In this document: in pieces, positions 9,346 through 17,597 of the stretch
Position numbering within the stretch: position 1 is the stretch's first letter
How the letters are laid out: every line of letters begins with the position of its first letter
From: Pontibacter roseus DSM 17521
GTDB taxonomy: Bacteria > Bacteroidota > Bacteroidia > Cytophagales > Hymenobacteraceae
Direction: 5' to 3'
DNA: 64,000 bases
Assembly: GCF_000373265.1 (NCBI RefSeq)
Contig: NZ_KB890762.1
Location: 630,833-694,832, forward strand
Program-made: the position numbers and the translations under genes
Notes under the pieces: generated by a model
Databases searched by the model: none
What the model was told of the DNA's origin: nothing
The model's input: the letters and a program-made list of their open reading frames with translations, nothing else

Positions 9346-9693
9346 TTAGCTTTTGGTGTTCAGCTGTTCCTTTATCCCGACCAGGAAAGAGCGCACTTTC
9401 TCCAGTGAGTTGATGATTTCGATTTTGTCTTTCGTCTGTACCGATTTGTTCTTGAGCACCTCCCTGGCGCCCTGAATGGTGAAGCCGCGCTCCTTTACCA
9501 GGTGGTAGACTGAACGTAAATCCTCGATGTCCTTGGGAGTGTACTGGCGGTTGCCTTTCTTGCTTTTCTTTGGCTTTAGTTGCTCAAACTCTGTTTCCCA
9601 AAAGCGGATGAGGGAGGGGGCAACGTCAAAAATGGCAGCTACTTCACCTATCGTGTAGTACTGTTTCTCGATTTCTTTTTCTTTATAAGGCAT
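9346..9693 (-). CDS. MerR-family transcriptional regulator
   Basis: The 115-residue protein has an N-terminal MerR winged helix: YYTIGEVAAIFDVAPSLIRFWETEF, then KGNRQYTPKDIEDLRSVYHLVKERG, followed by a predicted helical dimerisation tail with IQGAREVL. No C-terminal cysteines of the metal-sensing type are present, so the effector is unknown. The ATG at 9693 gives MPYKEKEIEKQYYTIGE; the frame extends 11 codons further up but without a better start. It heads a short operon with dprA and the aminotransferase, and could regulate it. It is divergent from alaS across 203 bases that hold one AGGTATAG copy at 9735. Confidence 0.88.
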   Translation of the reverse strand: MPYKEKEIEKQYYTIGEVAAIFDVAPSLIRFWETEFEQLKPKKSKKGNRQYTPKDIEDLRSVYHLVKERGFTIQGAREVLKNKSVQTKDKIEIINSLEKVRSFLVGIKEQLNTKS

Positions 9694-9896
9694 AATGTCG
9701 GTTTCAGGGGATGGCAGCCACAGCACGAATTTTCAGGTATAGCGCAAGAAATACGGCTAAAATATGCTACTTTTGCCTTATTGCAGGCCCATGAAGCATA
9801 ACCTGTAGAGGCTGTTTCTGTAAGGCAAAAATTCTATATTTTTTGTTATTAAACAACAAGTATAGCAGATAGTATCTAAAGGCTTAATACTCATAG

Positions 9897-12533
9897 ATGA
9901 ACTCAGCTGAGATTAGACAAAAGTTTCTTGACTTCTTCGCGCAACGGCAGCACCAGATTGTGCCGTCGGCCCCCCTTGTGGTAAAAGATGACCCCACCCT
10001 GATGTTTATCAACTCAGGTATGGCGCCCTTCAAAGATTATTTCCTTGGCAACAAACCGGCTCCGTCCAAGCGTATCGCCGACACGCAGAAGTGTCTGCGC
10101 GTTTCGGGAAAGCACAACGACTTGGAGGAAGTAGGCTACGACACCTACCACCACACCATGTTCGAGATGTTGGGCAACTGGTCATTCGGTGATTACTTCA
10201 AGAAAGAAGCTTTGGCCTGGTCATGGGAGTTGTTGACGGAGGTATACCAACTGCCGAAAGACAGGCTGTATGTATCAGTTTTTCAGGGAGATAATTCTGA
10301 GAATCTGCCGATGGACCAGGAAGCGTTTGACATCTGGAAGTCTATGATTGCGGAAGAACGCATTTTGATGGGCAACAAGAAGGACAACTTCTGGGAAATG
10401 GGCGATACGGGCCCGTGTGGTCCGTGCTCGGAGATACACGTGGACTTGCGTACCGACGAAGAGCGTGCGCAGGTAGACGGCAAGACACTCGTGAACGCTG
10501 ACCATCCGCAGGTAGTGGAAATCTGGAACAACGTATTCATGGAGTTCAACCGCTTGGCCGATGGCTCGCTGGTAAAACTGCCTGCGCAGCACGTGGATAC
10601 AGGTATGGGCTTCGAGCGTTTGTGCATGGCCATCCAGGGTAAGCGCTCCAACTACGACACGGATGTATTTCAGCCGCTGATTCAGTTCATCGCCAAAGAA
10701 GCCGGTGTGGTTTATGGCGAGAACGAGCAAGTAGACATTGCCATTCGTGTAATGGCTGACCACATCCGTGCTATTGCCTTTGCGATTTCTGACGGACAGC
10801 TGCCGTCAAACAACAAAGCGGGCTATGTGATTCGTCGTATCCTGCGCCGTGCCGTCAGGTATAGCTTCACCTTCCTGGACTTCAAAAAGCCTTTCCTCTA
10901 CAAACTGGCAGCCGTGCTCGCCGACCAGATGGAAACCGTATTCCCGGAACTGAAGGCACAGCTAAGCTTTGTGCAACGCGTGATTGAGGAAGAGGAAAAT
11001 GCATTCCTGCGTACGCTGGAGAACGGACTAAAGCGTCTTGATGCTCTGGAAGTTAAATTCAAAGAAAATAACAACATCATCGACGGCAAAACCGCCTTCG
11101 AACTATACGATACCTTCGGTTTCCCACTCGACCTGACTGCCCTGATAGCCCGTGAAAAAGGCCTGAAAGTGGACGAGACTGGTTTCGGGGTGGAGATGGA
11201 GCAGCAGAAGAACCGCTCACGCAACGCTTCGGCTTCAGAGCAAAGTGACTGGGTCATCATTCAGCCAGATGTGGAGACGGAGTTCTTAGGTTATGAGCAT
11301 GACGTGGCCGATTCGCACATTGTGCGTTACCGTCAGGTTAAGACCAAAAACAAGAGCGAGTACCACCTGGTGCTGGACCGTACGCCGTTCTATGCCGAGA
11401 GCGGCGGACAGGTAGGCGATACCGGTTACTTGATTTCTGATTCCGAGCAAATCGAGGTGCTGGACACCAAAAAGGAGAACGACCTGATTCTGCACATCAC
11501 ATCAAAAATGCCTCAGAATATAGAGGCTGCATTTAGAAGTGAAGTGGATTTCGAGCGCCGCAACCTGATTCGTAAGAACCACTCGGCTACACACTTACTA
11601 CACGCCGCTTTACGTAAAGTTTTAGGTGAGCACGTGCAGCAGAAAGGCTCTTTGGTGAACGAGAAAGTGCTCCGTTTTGACTTCTCTCACTTCGCTAAAG
11701 TAACCGACGAGCAGCTGCGCGAAGTAGAGACCATTGTGAACCAGCGTGTGCGTCAGGCTATACCTTTGGAGGAGCAGCGCAATGTGCCGATTGCCCAGGC
11801 AAAAGAAATGGGCGCGATGGCGCTATTCGGTGAGAAATATGGCGAGTTTGTTCGTGTTATTGCTTTCGACCGCGACCATTCGGTAGAGCTTTGCGGTGGT
11901 ACGCACGTGTTTAACACCGGCGAGATTGGCTACTTCAAGATTCTGTCTGAAAGTTCTGTAGCAGCAGGTGTGCGTCGAATCGAGGCTACCACGGCGAGCT
12001 CGGCAGAAGAATACATGCAGCAGCAGTTGAACGAGCTGAACGCCGTGCGCGACGTGCTGGGTACACATAGCAACATTTCAGGTGCCGTACAAAAACTGCA
12101 GGAAGACAACAAAGCCCTGCAAAAGCAACTAGAGCAATTCGAACTGAAGCAGTTGACTAGCCTGAAGGAAAGCCTGGTGCAGAAAGCGCAGTCGATTGAC
12201 GGGGTTAACTTCGTGGCAGAAAAGGTGGATGTGTCCACTGCGGATTATTTGAAGAAACTGGCATTCGATATGCGTCAGGCAGTCGAAAACCTGGTGCTGG
12301 TGCTGGCCGCAGAAATTGATGGCAAGCCACAAATTGCGGTGATGCTATCAGACAACCTGGTAACTGAACGCAAATTGAACGCCAGTCAAATGGTGCGCGA
12401 ACTAGCTAAAGAAATCAAAGGCGGAGGCGGCGGACAGCCCTTTTATGCCACGGCAGGCGGTAAAGAAACAGCCGGACTACATGCTATACCTGCCAAAGCC
12501 CAGGAACTTGTAACGACATTGATGAATGCTTAA
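9897..12533 (+). CDS. alaS: Alanine--tRNA ligase
   Basis: AlaRS charges tRNA-Ala and edits mischarged Ser and Gly. The 878-residue protein is complete. It starts MNSAEIRQKFLDFFAQRQHQIVPS with the class II catalytic core, including FINSGMAPFKDYFLG and the GDTGPCGPCSEIHVD segment. The editing domain has the zinc-ligand pairs HSATH near residue 562 and CGGTH near residue 664. A coiled region follows and the C-Ala domain ends near GGGGGQPFYATAGGK. The ATG at 9897 gives the normal N-terminus. gatB follows after a 70-base gap that holds an inverted pair of the iterated octamer rather than a clear T-tailed terminator. Confidence 0.98.
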   Translation: MNSAEIRQKFLDFFAQRQHQIVPSAPLVVKDDPTLMFINSGMAPFKDYFLGNKPAPSKRIADTQKCLRVSGKHNDLEEVGYDTYHHTMFEMLGNWSFGDYFKKEALAWSWELLTEVYQLPKDRLYVSVFQGDNSENLPMDQEAFDIWKSMIAEERILMGNKKDNFWEMGDTGPCGPCSEIHVDLRTDEERAQVDGKTLVNADHPQVVEIWNNVFMEFNRLADGSLVKLPAQHVDTGMGFERLCMAIQGKRSNYDTDVFQPLIQFIAKEAGVVYGENEQVDIAIRVMADHIRAIAFAISDGQLPSNNKAGYVIRRILRRAVRYSFTFLDFKKPFLYKLAAVLADQMETVFPELKAQLSFVQRVIEEEENAFLRTLENGLKRLDALEVKFKENNNIIDGKTAFELYDTFGFPLDLTALIAREKGLKVDETGFGVEMEQQKNRSRNASASEQSDWVIIQPDVETEFLGYEHDVADSHIVRYRQVKTKNKSEYHLVLDRTPFYAESGGQVGDTGYLISDSEQIEVLDTKKENDLILHITSKMPQNIEAAFRSEVDFERRNLIRKNHSATHLLHAALRKVLGEHVQQKGSLVNEKVLRFDFSHFAKVTDEQLREVETIVNQRVRQAIPLEEQRNVPIAQAKEMGAMALFGEKYGEFVRVIAFDRDHSVELCGGTHVFNTGEIGYFKILSESSVAAGVRRIEATTASSAEEYMQQQLNELNAVRDVLGTHSNISGAVQKLQEDNKALQKQLEQFELKQLTSLKESLVQKAQSIDGVNFVAEKVDVSTADYLKKLAFDMRQAVENLVLVLAAEIDGKPQIAVMLSDNLVTERKLNASQMVRELAKEIKGGGGGQPFYATAGGKETAGLHAIPAKAQELVTTLMNA

Positions 12534-12542
12534 ACGATAGCA

Positions 12543-12586
12543 GCGCTATACCTGTAGACAGGAAACTTACGAAACAGGTATAGCGC
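12543..12586. repeat. Inverted pair of the iterated motif between alaS and gatB
   Basis: GCGCTATACCTGT (12543-12555) and ACAGGTATAGCGC (12574-12586) are perfect 13-bp reverse complements with an 18-base loop. Each arm contains one AGGTATAG octamer. There is no T-run on either side, so termination is doubtful. Confidence 0.8.
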
Positions 12587-12603
12587 ACCTTCAAAATCAG
12601 ATA

Positions 12604-14061
12604 ATGAACAAAGAGATAAGAGACAAATACCAGGCGATTATCGGCCTGGAAGTGCACGCGCAGCTGCTGACGGAGAGTAAGGCCTACTCGTCTGACTCAA
12701 CTGAATACGGCGTGATGCCCAACACCAACCTGAGCGTGATAACATTGGGCCACCCGGGCACCTTGCCGCGCATCAACAAGCGGGTAGTAGAGATGGCCGT
12801 GAAGATGGGCCTGGCCACCAACTGCGACATCAGGCGCTATAACCTCTACGCACGCAAAAACTATTTTTACCCCGACCTTCCGAAAGGTTACCAAATCACG
12901 CAGGACAAGACACCTGTTTGTACGGCTGGCTACCTGGACGTGAAAGACGCGGCCGGCAACGACAAACGCATCGGTATCACGCGCATTCACATGGAGGAGG
13001 ATGCCGGCAAATCCATGCACTTGCCCGGTGAGACGGAAACGCTTATTGACCTGAACCGTGCCGGTGTGCCGCTGATTGAGATTGTTTCTGAGCCGGATAT
13101 ACGCGATTCAGAGGAAGCCTATAATTACCTGACCGAAATCCGCCGCTTGGTGCGTTACCTCGAGATTTGCGACGGCAACATGGAAGAAGGCTCGCTGCGA
13201 TGTGACGCCAACATTTCGGTGATGCTGAAGGACTCGCCGCTTTGGGGTACCAAGGTCGAAGTGAAGAACATGAACTCCTTCCGCAACGTGCAGCGCGCCA
13301 TTGAGCATGAAATCGAGCGTCAGATTATGGTACTGGAGAACGGGGGCCAGGTAGACTCTGAGACACGTAACTTCGACGCTAACACGGGAACGACCACAGC
13401 GATGCGTTCCAAAGAGACGCTGAACGACTACCGTTACTTCCCGGAGCCGGACCTGCCGCCATTGGTCATCGAACAAGAGTGGCTGGAGCGCATCAAGGCC
13501 ACCATGCCGAGCCTGCCGCAGGAACTGTACAAACGCTTCACCGAGCAGTTCGGCTTATCAGAATACGATGCAGGCGTTCTGACCGACTCCAAGGAGATTG
13601 CCTTATACTTTGAGGAACTCTGCAAGTATACCAGCAATTACAAAGGCGCATCCAACTGGGTGATGGGTCCGGTGAAATCTTACTTGAACGAGCTTCAGCT
13701 GCACATCAAGGATTTCCCGCTGCAGCCACACAGCATTGCGGAAATTATCGCACTCGTGGACGAGAACAAGGTGAGCCATTCGGTGGCCGCCAAGAAGATT
13801 TTCCCCTACATGCTCGAGAACCCCGGACTGGCGGCGCACCAGGTGGCCGAAGAGCAGAATCTGTTGCAAGAGTCGGATTCTGACTCACTGCAAGGTATAG
13901 TGGCCGAGGTATTGGCTGCCAATCCGCAGAAGGTAGAAGAATACAAAGCTGGGAAGCAATCTCTCATCGGTATGTTCATGGGTGAGATAATGAAAAAGAC
14001 AAAAGGCAAGGCAGACCCGAAAGTGGCAAACAAGTTGCTTCAAGAGAGCCTGAATGCTTAA
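12604..14061 (+). CDS. gatB: Asp-tRNA(Asn)/Glu-tRNA(Gln) amidotransferase subunit B
   Basis: GatB, with GatA and GatC, converts Glu-tRNA(Gln) or Asp-tRNA(Asn) to the amide form. The 485-residue protein has the GatB kinase-like domain (about 1-300) with IIGLEVHAQLLTESKAYS, HPGTLPRINKRVVEMA, RIHMEEDAGKSMH, LIDLNRAGVPLIEIVSEPD and MEEGSLRCDANIS. The YqeY-like C-terminal domain is near 335-485, with SIAEIIALVDENKVSHSVAAKKIF and a tail SLIGMFMGEIMKKTKGKADP. gatA and gatC are not in the window, so the operon is split, as is common. The ATG at 12604 gives MNKEIRDKYQAIIG. Confidence 0.97.
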   Translation: MNKEIRDKYQAIIGLEVHAQLLTESKAYSSDSTEYGVMPNTNLSVITLGHPGTLPRINKRVVEMAVKMGLATNCDIRRYNLYARKNYFYPDLPKGYQITQDKTPVCTAGYLDVKDAAGNDKRIGITRIHMEEDAGKSMHLPGETETLIDLNRAGVPLIEIVSEPDIRDSEEAYNYLTEIRRLVRYLEICDGNMEEGSLRCDANISVMLKDSPLWGTKVEVKNMNSFRNVQRAIEHEIERQIMVLENGGQVDSETRNFDANTGTTTAMRSKETLNDYRYFPEPDLPPLVIEQEWLERIKATMPSLPQELYKRFTEQFGLSEYDAGVLTDSKEIALYFEELCKYTSNYKGASNWVMGPVKSYLNELQLHIKDFPLQPHSIAEIIALVDENKVSHSVAAKKIFPYMLENPGLAAHQVAEEQNLLQESDSDSLQGIVAEVLAANPQKVEEYKAGKQSLIGMFMGEIMKKTKGKADPKVANKLLQESLNA

Positions 14062-14186
14062 ATTATAAGACAAAGCTCTGAATCAATTATATTTTCATTC
14101 AGGAATAGATAGTATAAAGCCTAAACCTTGAATTATAAAGTCGATTGTAAAACAGCCCTTTGTCAAGTCATCAAATCTGAAGTGAT

Positions 14187-15299
14187 ATGAACCTAAGAAA
14201 ATTTGCTATACTGCCGTTGGCCATTGCACTGTTGGGCAGTTGCCAGGGGAATAAGTCAGCTTCTAATGGCGGAAGCGCCTACACCATCCAAGGGAAACTG
14301 CAGAATGCCTCAGCCGGACAGATATACCTGTATGAATTGGGGGAACAGCAGTTTGTAGCCCGCGACACAGCCGTCATCAGCCAGGACGGTACCTTCACCT
14401 TTGAAGGAGAGGTGAAGGAGCCCACTTTCTACCGGGTGGGACTTGACCAACAGAATGGTTTGATGCTGGTGCTCGACAACAGCACCATCAAAGTGGAGGC
14501 GGATGCCAGCGATTTGAACGGGACAGCCAAAATTGAAGGGTCTCAGGATTCTGAGCTGTTCCAGCAGCTAAACAAGATGGTGACGGAGTCGCGGCAAAAA
14601 GAGGCGGAACTGAGCCAGCAATTCAACCAGGCCATGTCAGAGGGCAAGACCGAGGAAGCAGAAGGGTATAGGCAACAATACCTGGCGATGCAGAAGGAGC
14701 TGAAGAACTTTCTGGCGCAGCATCCTAGTTCCATCGTATCGACATTCGGCACGCTCAACCTCATCAACCCGACGACCGACTTCAGCTTTGCTGACAGCAT
14801 GGCTACCCTGTATTCCGAGAAATTGCCCGATTCCAGGTATACCGCTTTGTTGAACAAGCGATTGGAGAGCCTGCGCAGTACGGCAGTCGGCTCAGTGGCA
14901 CCGGATTTCTCATTGGCCACACCAGAAGGCGGCAGTATAGCACTGTCATCGCTGCGTGGCAAGTATGTGCTCATCGACTTCTGGGCAAGCTGGTGCGGTC
15001 CGTGCCGCAAAGAGAACCCGAACGTGGTAAAAATGTACAACCGGTATAAGGACAAAGGCTTCGAGATATTTGGCGTGTCGCTGGACCAGTCACGCGAGAA
15101 ATGGCTGAAAGCGATTGCGGATGACAAGCTGACCTGGCCCCAGGTATCAGACCTAAAAGGATGGGAAAGCCAGGCGGCGCAGCTGTATCAGGTAGATGCC
15201 ATCCCGCAGACCATCCTACTTGACAAGGAGGGCAAGATTATCGCCAAAGGCCTGAGAGGCGAGGAACTGGAGAACAAACTGGCCTCCCTGCTACCGTAG
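14187..15299 (+). CDS. TlpA-like thioredoxin-fold lipoprotein with DUF4369 domain
   Basis: The 370-residue protein has a lipoprotein signal (ALLGSC, Cys near residue 19). A DUF4369 domain spans about 32-130, beginning YTIQGKLQNASAGQIYLYEL, and a helical linker follows around 140-180. A TlpA/redoxin thioredoxin domain occupies about 233-370, with FWASWCGPCRKENPNV carrying the redox pair Cys270/Cys273 and the cis-Pro segment DAIPQTILLD. Such exported proteins reduce or shuffle disulphides outside the inner membrane and can serve cytochrome c maturation. The domain order DUF4369-redoxin is typical of Bacteroidota. It is followed by a very strong hairpin. Confidence 0.9.
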   Translation: MNLRKFAILPLAIALLGSCQGNKSASNGGSAYTIQGKLQNASAGQIYLYELGEQQFVARDTAVISQDGTFTFEGEVKEPTFYRVGLDQQNGLMLVLDNSTIKVEADASDLNGTAKIEGSQDSELFQQLNKMVTESRQKEAELSQQFNQAMSEGKTEEAEGYRQQYLAMQKELKNFLAQHPSSIVSTFGTLNLINPTTDFSFADSMATLYSEKLPDSRYTALLNKRLESLRSTAVGSVAPDFSLATPEGGSIALSSLRGKYVLIDFWASWCGPCRKENPNVVKMYNRYKDKGFEIFGVSLDQSREKWLKAIADDKLTWPQVSDLKGWESQAAQLYQVDAIPQTILLDKEGKIIAKGLRGEELENKLASLLP

Positions 15300-15306
15300 A
15301 TTAATG

Positions 15307-15365
15307 AACAGCTATAAACAAGAAGGCCCCTCTAAATTAGAGGGGCCTTCTTGTTTATAGCTGTT
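15307..15365. terminator. Bidirectional terminator with 27-bp perfect stem
   Basis: Arms 15307-15333 and 15339-15365 are perfect reverse complements around a five-base AT loop. The core is AAGGCCCCTCT paired with AGAGGGGCCTT, with A- and T-rich flanks on both sides. It separates two convergent genes and should stop transcription from both. Confidence 0.9.
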
Positions 15366-15371
15366 TCGCTT

Positions 15372-16019
15372 TTATTTTTTGAAAACCCGCTGTAGTGCGT
15401 TCCAAAGAAGTTTCTTTTGCTCCTGGTCGCCATCCAGCACGGCCAGTGACTGGGAGAACACGACGGGAACATCGTCCAGGAGCACCGGGTTGTACAGCGT
15501 GAACTTCTCGTGCGGCAAGTCAGTATCGAGTCGGCTGGCAAAGCTGATGATGTGTCTGGTCAGAGTGGCTTCGGAGAGTGCCTCGAATCGGGTTATTGTT
15601 CCCGAGACGTTGTTCACGAAGGCTACATCGGCGGGACCAAAACCGATGGCGGCCAGTATTCGCTGCAGGAACTCTGACTGGGGCAAGGTCTGGAATTCAT
15701 TGGCTGGAAGTGTCACCAACACGACAAGTCCTTTCCGGTTCTCACCAATCACCTCAAAACTCTTCGGCACCTCAACCGACTCCACTTTTGGAAGCTTCGG
15801 TATAGCGGGAACCGGAGCAGCGGGTGGCGTGACGGGAGGTTTAACAGGCGCTTCGGCTATAGGAAGCGCAGGAGCAGACTCAGCGACAGGGGCGAGCACA
15901 GATTGCTCCGCTACCGGCAGGGCAGGAGCGGGCATTTCCTCCTGCACCAGGTATAGTGTCTCGGTGAGGAAGTTCTTGTAAAAGGCTGCGTTCGGATGTT
16001 CTGTCGAGAGTGGTGCCAT
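15372..16019 (-). CDS. Hypothetical protein, possibly DNA polymerase III psi (HolD)-like
   Basis: The 215-residue cytoplasmic protein has a short conserved-looking N-terminus (AAFYKNFLTETLYLV), a Pro/Ala-rich linker near 28-75, and a globular domain from about 80. In that domain the order of segments (GLVVLVTLPANEF, then EFLQRILAAIGFGPADVAFVN, then HIISFASRL, then QSLAVLDGDQEQKKLLWNAL) resembles E. coli HolD, where MVANDLPALTDPLVSDVLRAL leads to a C-terminal ALWQQI helix. An N-terminal peptide on a flexible linker would also fit a clamp-loader adaptor. This is my inference from pattern, not an established annotation. It starts 9 bases after the thioesterase stop, so they form an operon. Confidence 0.5.
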   Translation of the reverse strand: MAPLSTEHPNAAFYKNFLTETLYLVQEEMPAPALPVAEQSVLAPVAESAPALPIAEAPVKPPVTPPAAPVPAIPKLPKVESVEVPKSFEVIGENRKGLVVLVTLPANEFQTLPQSEFLQRILAAIGFGPADVAFVNNVSGTITRFEALSEATLTRHIISFASRLDTDLPHEKFTLYNPVLLDDVPVVFSQSLAVLDGDQEQKKLLWNALQRVFKK

Positions 16020-16028
16020 GTAGCTTTG

Positions 16029-16568
16029 TTATGGATTCTGTTGCTGCTCTTCCTTCAAATCGAAAATGGACTTCAGCTCATTGGCTTCGCTTGGCTTCAT
16101 GCGGCCGGCAAGCACCAGACGCAACTGGCGGCGGCGCAGGGCACCTTCATACAGCTTCATTTCCTCTTCCGTCTCCGGCACGGCCTCTGGTACGTCAATC
16201 GCTTTACCGGATTGGTCTACCGCTACAAACGTGAAGAAGGCTTGGTTAGACTTCACTTTCTTGCCACTCGGAATGTCCTCGGCATACACCACGATGTGTA
16301 CCTCCATGGAGGAACTGAAGGCGCGCGTCACTTTGGCCTCGAGCGTCACGACATTGCCCAGTTTTATGCTTTCAGCAAACGAAACGTTGTCTACCGATGC
16401 CGTCACCACGATGCGGTTGGAGTGCTTTTGCGCGGCAATGGCCGACACGATATCCATCCAATGCATCATTTTTCCCCCCATCAGGTTGTGCAGGGTATTG
16501 GTGTCGTTGGGTAACACCAGTTCGGTCATGATAACGTATGATTCGCTTACTTTTTTCTGTTTACGCAT
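16029..16568 (-). CDS. Acyl-CoA thioesterase, hotdog fold (YciA/ACOT-like)
   Basis: The 179-residue protein belongs to the cytoplasmic acyl-CoA hydrolases. NTLHNLMGGKMMHWMDIVSA carries the hotdog core helix and its conserved Gly-Gly and Asp. RIVVTASVDNVSFAESIKLGN, ALEAKV-like strands and EVHIVVYAEDI follow in family order, and TFVAVDQSGKAIDVP is the usual C-terminal strand pair. It would hydrolyse acyl-CoA to free acid and CoA; chain-length preference is unknown. It is longer than YciA by a charged C-terminal helix. It probably forms an operon with the psi-like gene downstream. Confidence 0.88.
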   Translation of the reverse strand: MRKQKKVSESYVIMTELVLPNDTNTLHNLMGGKMMHWMDIVSAIAAQKHSNRIVVTASVDNVSFAESIKLGNVVTLEAKVTRAFSSSMEVHIVVYAEDIPSGKKVKSNQAFFTFVAVDQSGKAIDVPEAVPETEEEMKLYEGALRRRQLRLVLAGRMKPSEANELKSIFDLKEEQQQNP

Positions 16569-16691
16569 TCGGTATAGGCTTTTTTAGTGGTACAAATATA
16601 GTCCTCAAAGGGCAATGCGTAAAATATACTTTCGCGTCAGGTGCAAATTCATCTGACCTTGGATGCAGGTATAGGGGGATAATGGAGTTTG

Positions 16692-17354
16692 CTAAAAACG
16701 CTCCGCCTCCCAGCCCGACTTGCCTAGGAGCGGCACGAACTTAAAGTCAGAGAACTCCTCCTTGGTGAACTCGTTTTCGCCGGTTCGGGTGATGCGCAGC
16801 ATCTTCTGGCTTGATTCGCCTCCTACCGGAATCACCAGGACACCCCCTGTGTTGAGCTGCTTCACTAGAGCGGTGGGCACGCCTGGCGCTCCTGCCGTCA
16901 CGATGATTTTGTCGTAGGGCGCATGGGCCGGCAGGCCCAGGGAGCCGTCTCCATGGAAGGTATGGGGGAATAGGCCATAGGTCCTGAAGAACTTAACCGC
17001 CTTTTCGTAAAGCGTCTTTTTGTATTCGATGGTATAGACGTGGGGAGTGATTTGTAAGAGCACGCAACACTGGTAGCCGGAGCCGGTCCCGATTTCCAGC
17101 ACCTTGTCGGTAGGCTTGAGTTTCAGCAGTTCCGTCTGGAAAGCGACCGTGTAGGGTTGGGATATGGTCTGTCCTTCGCCAATCGGAAACGCTTTATCCT
17201 GATAGGCCTGCTCCAGGAACGCCTTCTCGAAGAAAAAGTGACGCGGCACGGTTTCGATAGCCGCCAGCACCCGCTCGTCCCGGATGCCTTTTTGCCTGAG
17301 CTGGCTGACCAACGCGCGACGCATACCTTTGTGCTTGTACAAATCTGTTTGCAT
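16692..17354 (-). CDS. pcm: Protein-L-isoaspartate O-methyltransferase
   Basis: Pcm methylates L-isoaspartyl residues with S-adenosylmethionine so that damaged proteins can be repaired. The protein has IETVPRHFF and DKAFPIGEGQTISQPYTVAFQ, the acceptor-site segments, then SAM motif I VLEIGTGSGYQCCVL and the later strand YDKIIVTAGAPGVP. I chose the ATG at 17354 (220 residues, MQTDLYKHKGMRRALVSQL); the frame reaches a GTG at 17423 that would add 23 unneeded residues. The C-terminus is complete. It is a single gene, divergent from ribE. Confidence 0.93.
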   Translation of the reverse strand: MQTDLYKHKGMRRALVSQLRQKGIRDERVLAAIETVPRHFFFEKAFLEQAYQDKAFPIGEGQTISQPYTVAFQTELLKLKPTDKVLEIGTGSGYQCCVLLQITPHVYTIEYKKTLYEKAVKFFRTYGLFPHTFHGDGSLGLPAHAPYDKIIVTAGAPGVPTALVKQLNTGGVLVIPVGGESSQKMLRITRTGENEFTKEEFSDFKFVPLLGKSGWEAERF

Positions 17355-17565
17355 TTCCGTTTGTTTCAGTACGTTAACAAAATAAGGGTGAACCGGCCCC
17401 TTGGCTGACTCCTCGTGCACCACCTTCCGCCGTAGAGGAAATATGGTAATTGAATCATGCGAAAATAAGCAACCCGGGCCATAATTACCTCATCTGGTTT
17501 GCTTTTATAACGTGTGCATGTGACATAAAGGCGGGGCCGTCAGCGGTTTTAAACCAAATCATGGC

Positions 17566-17573
17566 TAATTTTG
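17566..17573 (+). promoter_or_regulatory. Candidate -7 box for ribE
   Basis: TAATTTTG matches TAnnTTTG and lies 24 bases before the ribE ATG. A TTTT-containing stretch near 17547 is the only -33 candidate. Confidence 0.35.
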
Positions 17574-17597
17574 CAGCTCCAATAACCAGAAAAAACG

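Noticed and set aside
15379..15981. A 200-codon plus-strand open frame opposite the psi-like gene
   Set aside because: Low-complexity Ser/Gly/Ala product produced by the antisense of the Pro/Ala linker; no start context or homology signal.
17450..17597. Possible FMN riboswitch upstream of ribE
   Set aside because: The region is only about 150 bases long and lacks the conserved multi-helix FMN aptamer pattern; a simple promoter box explains it.
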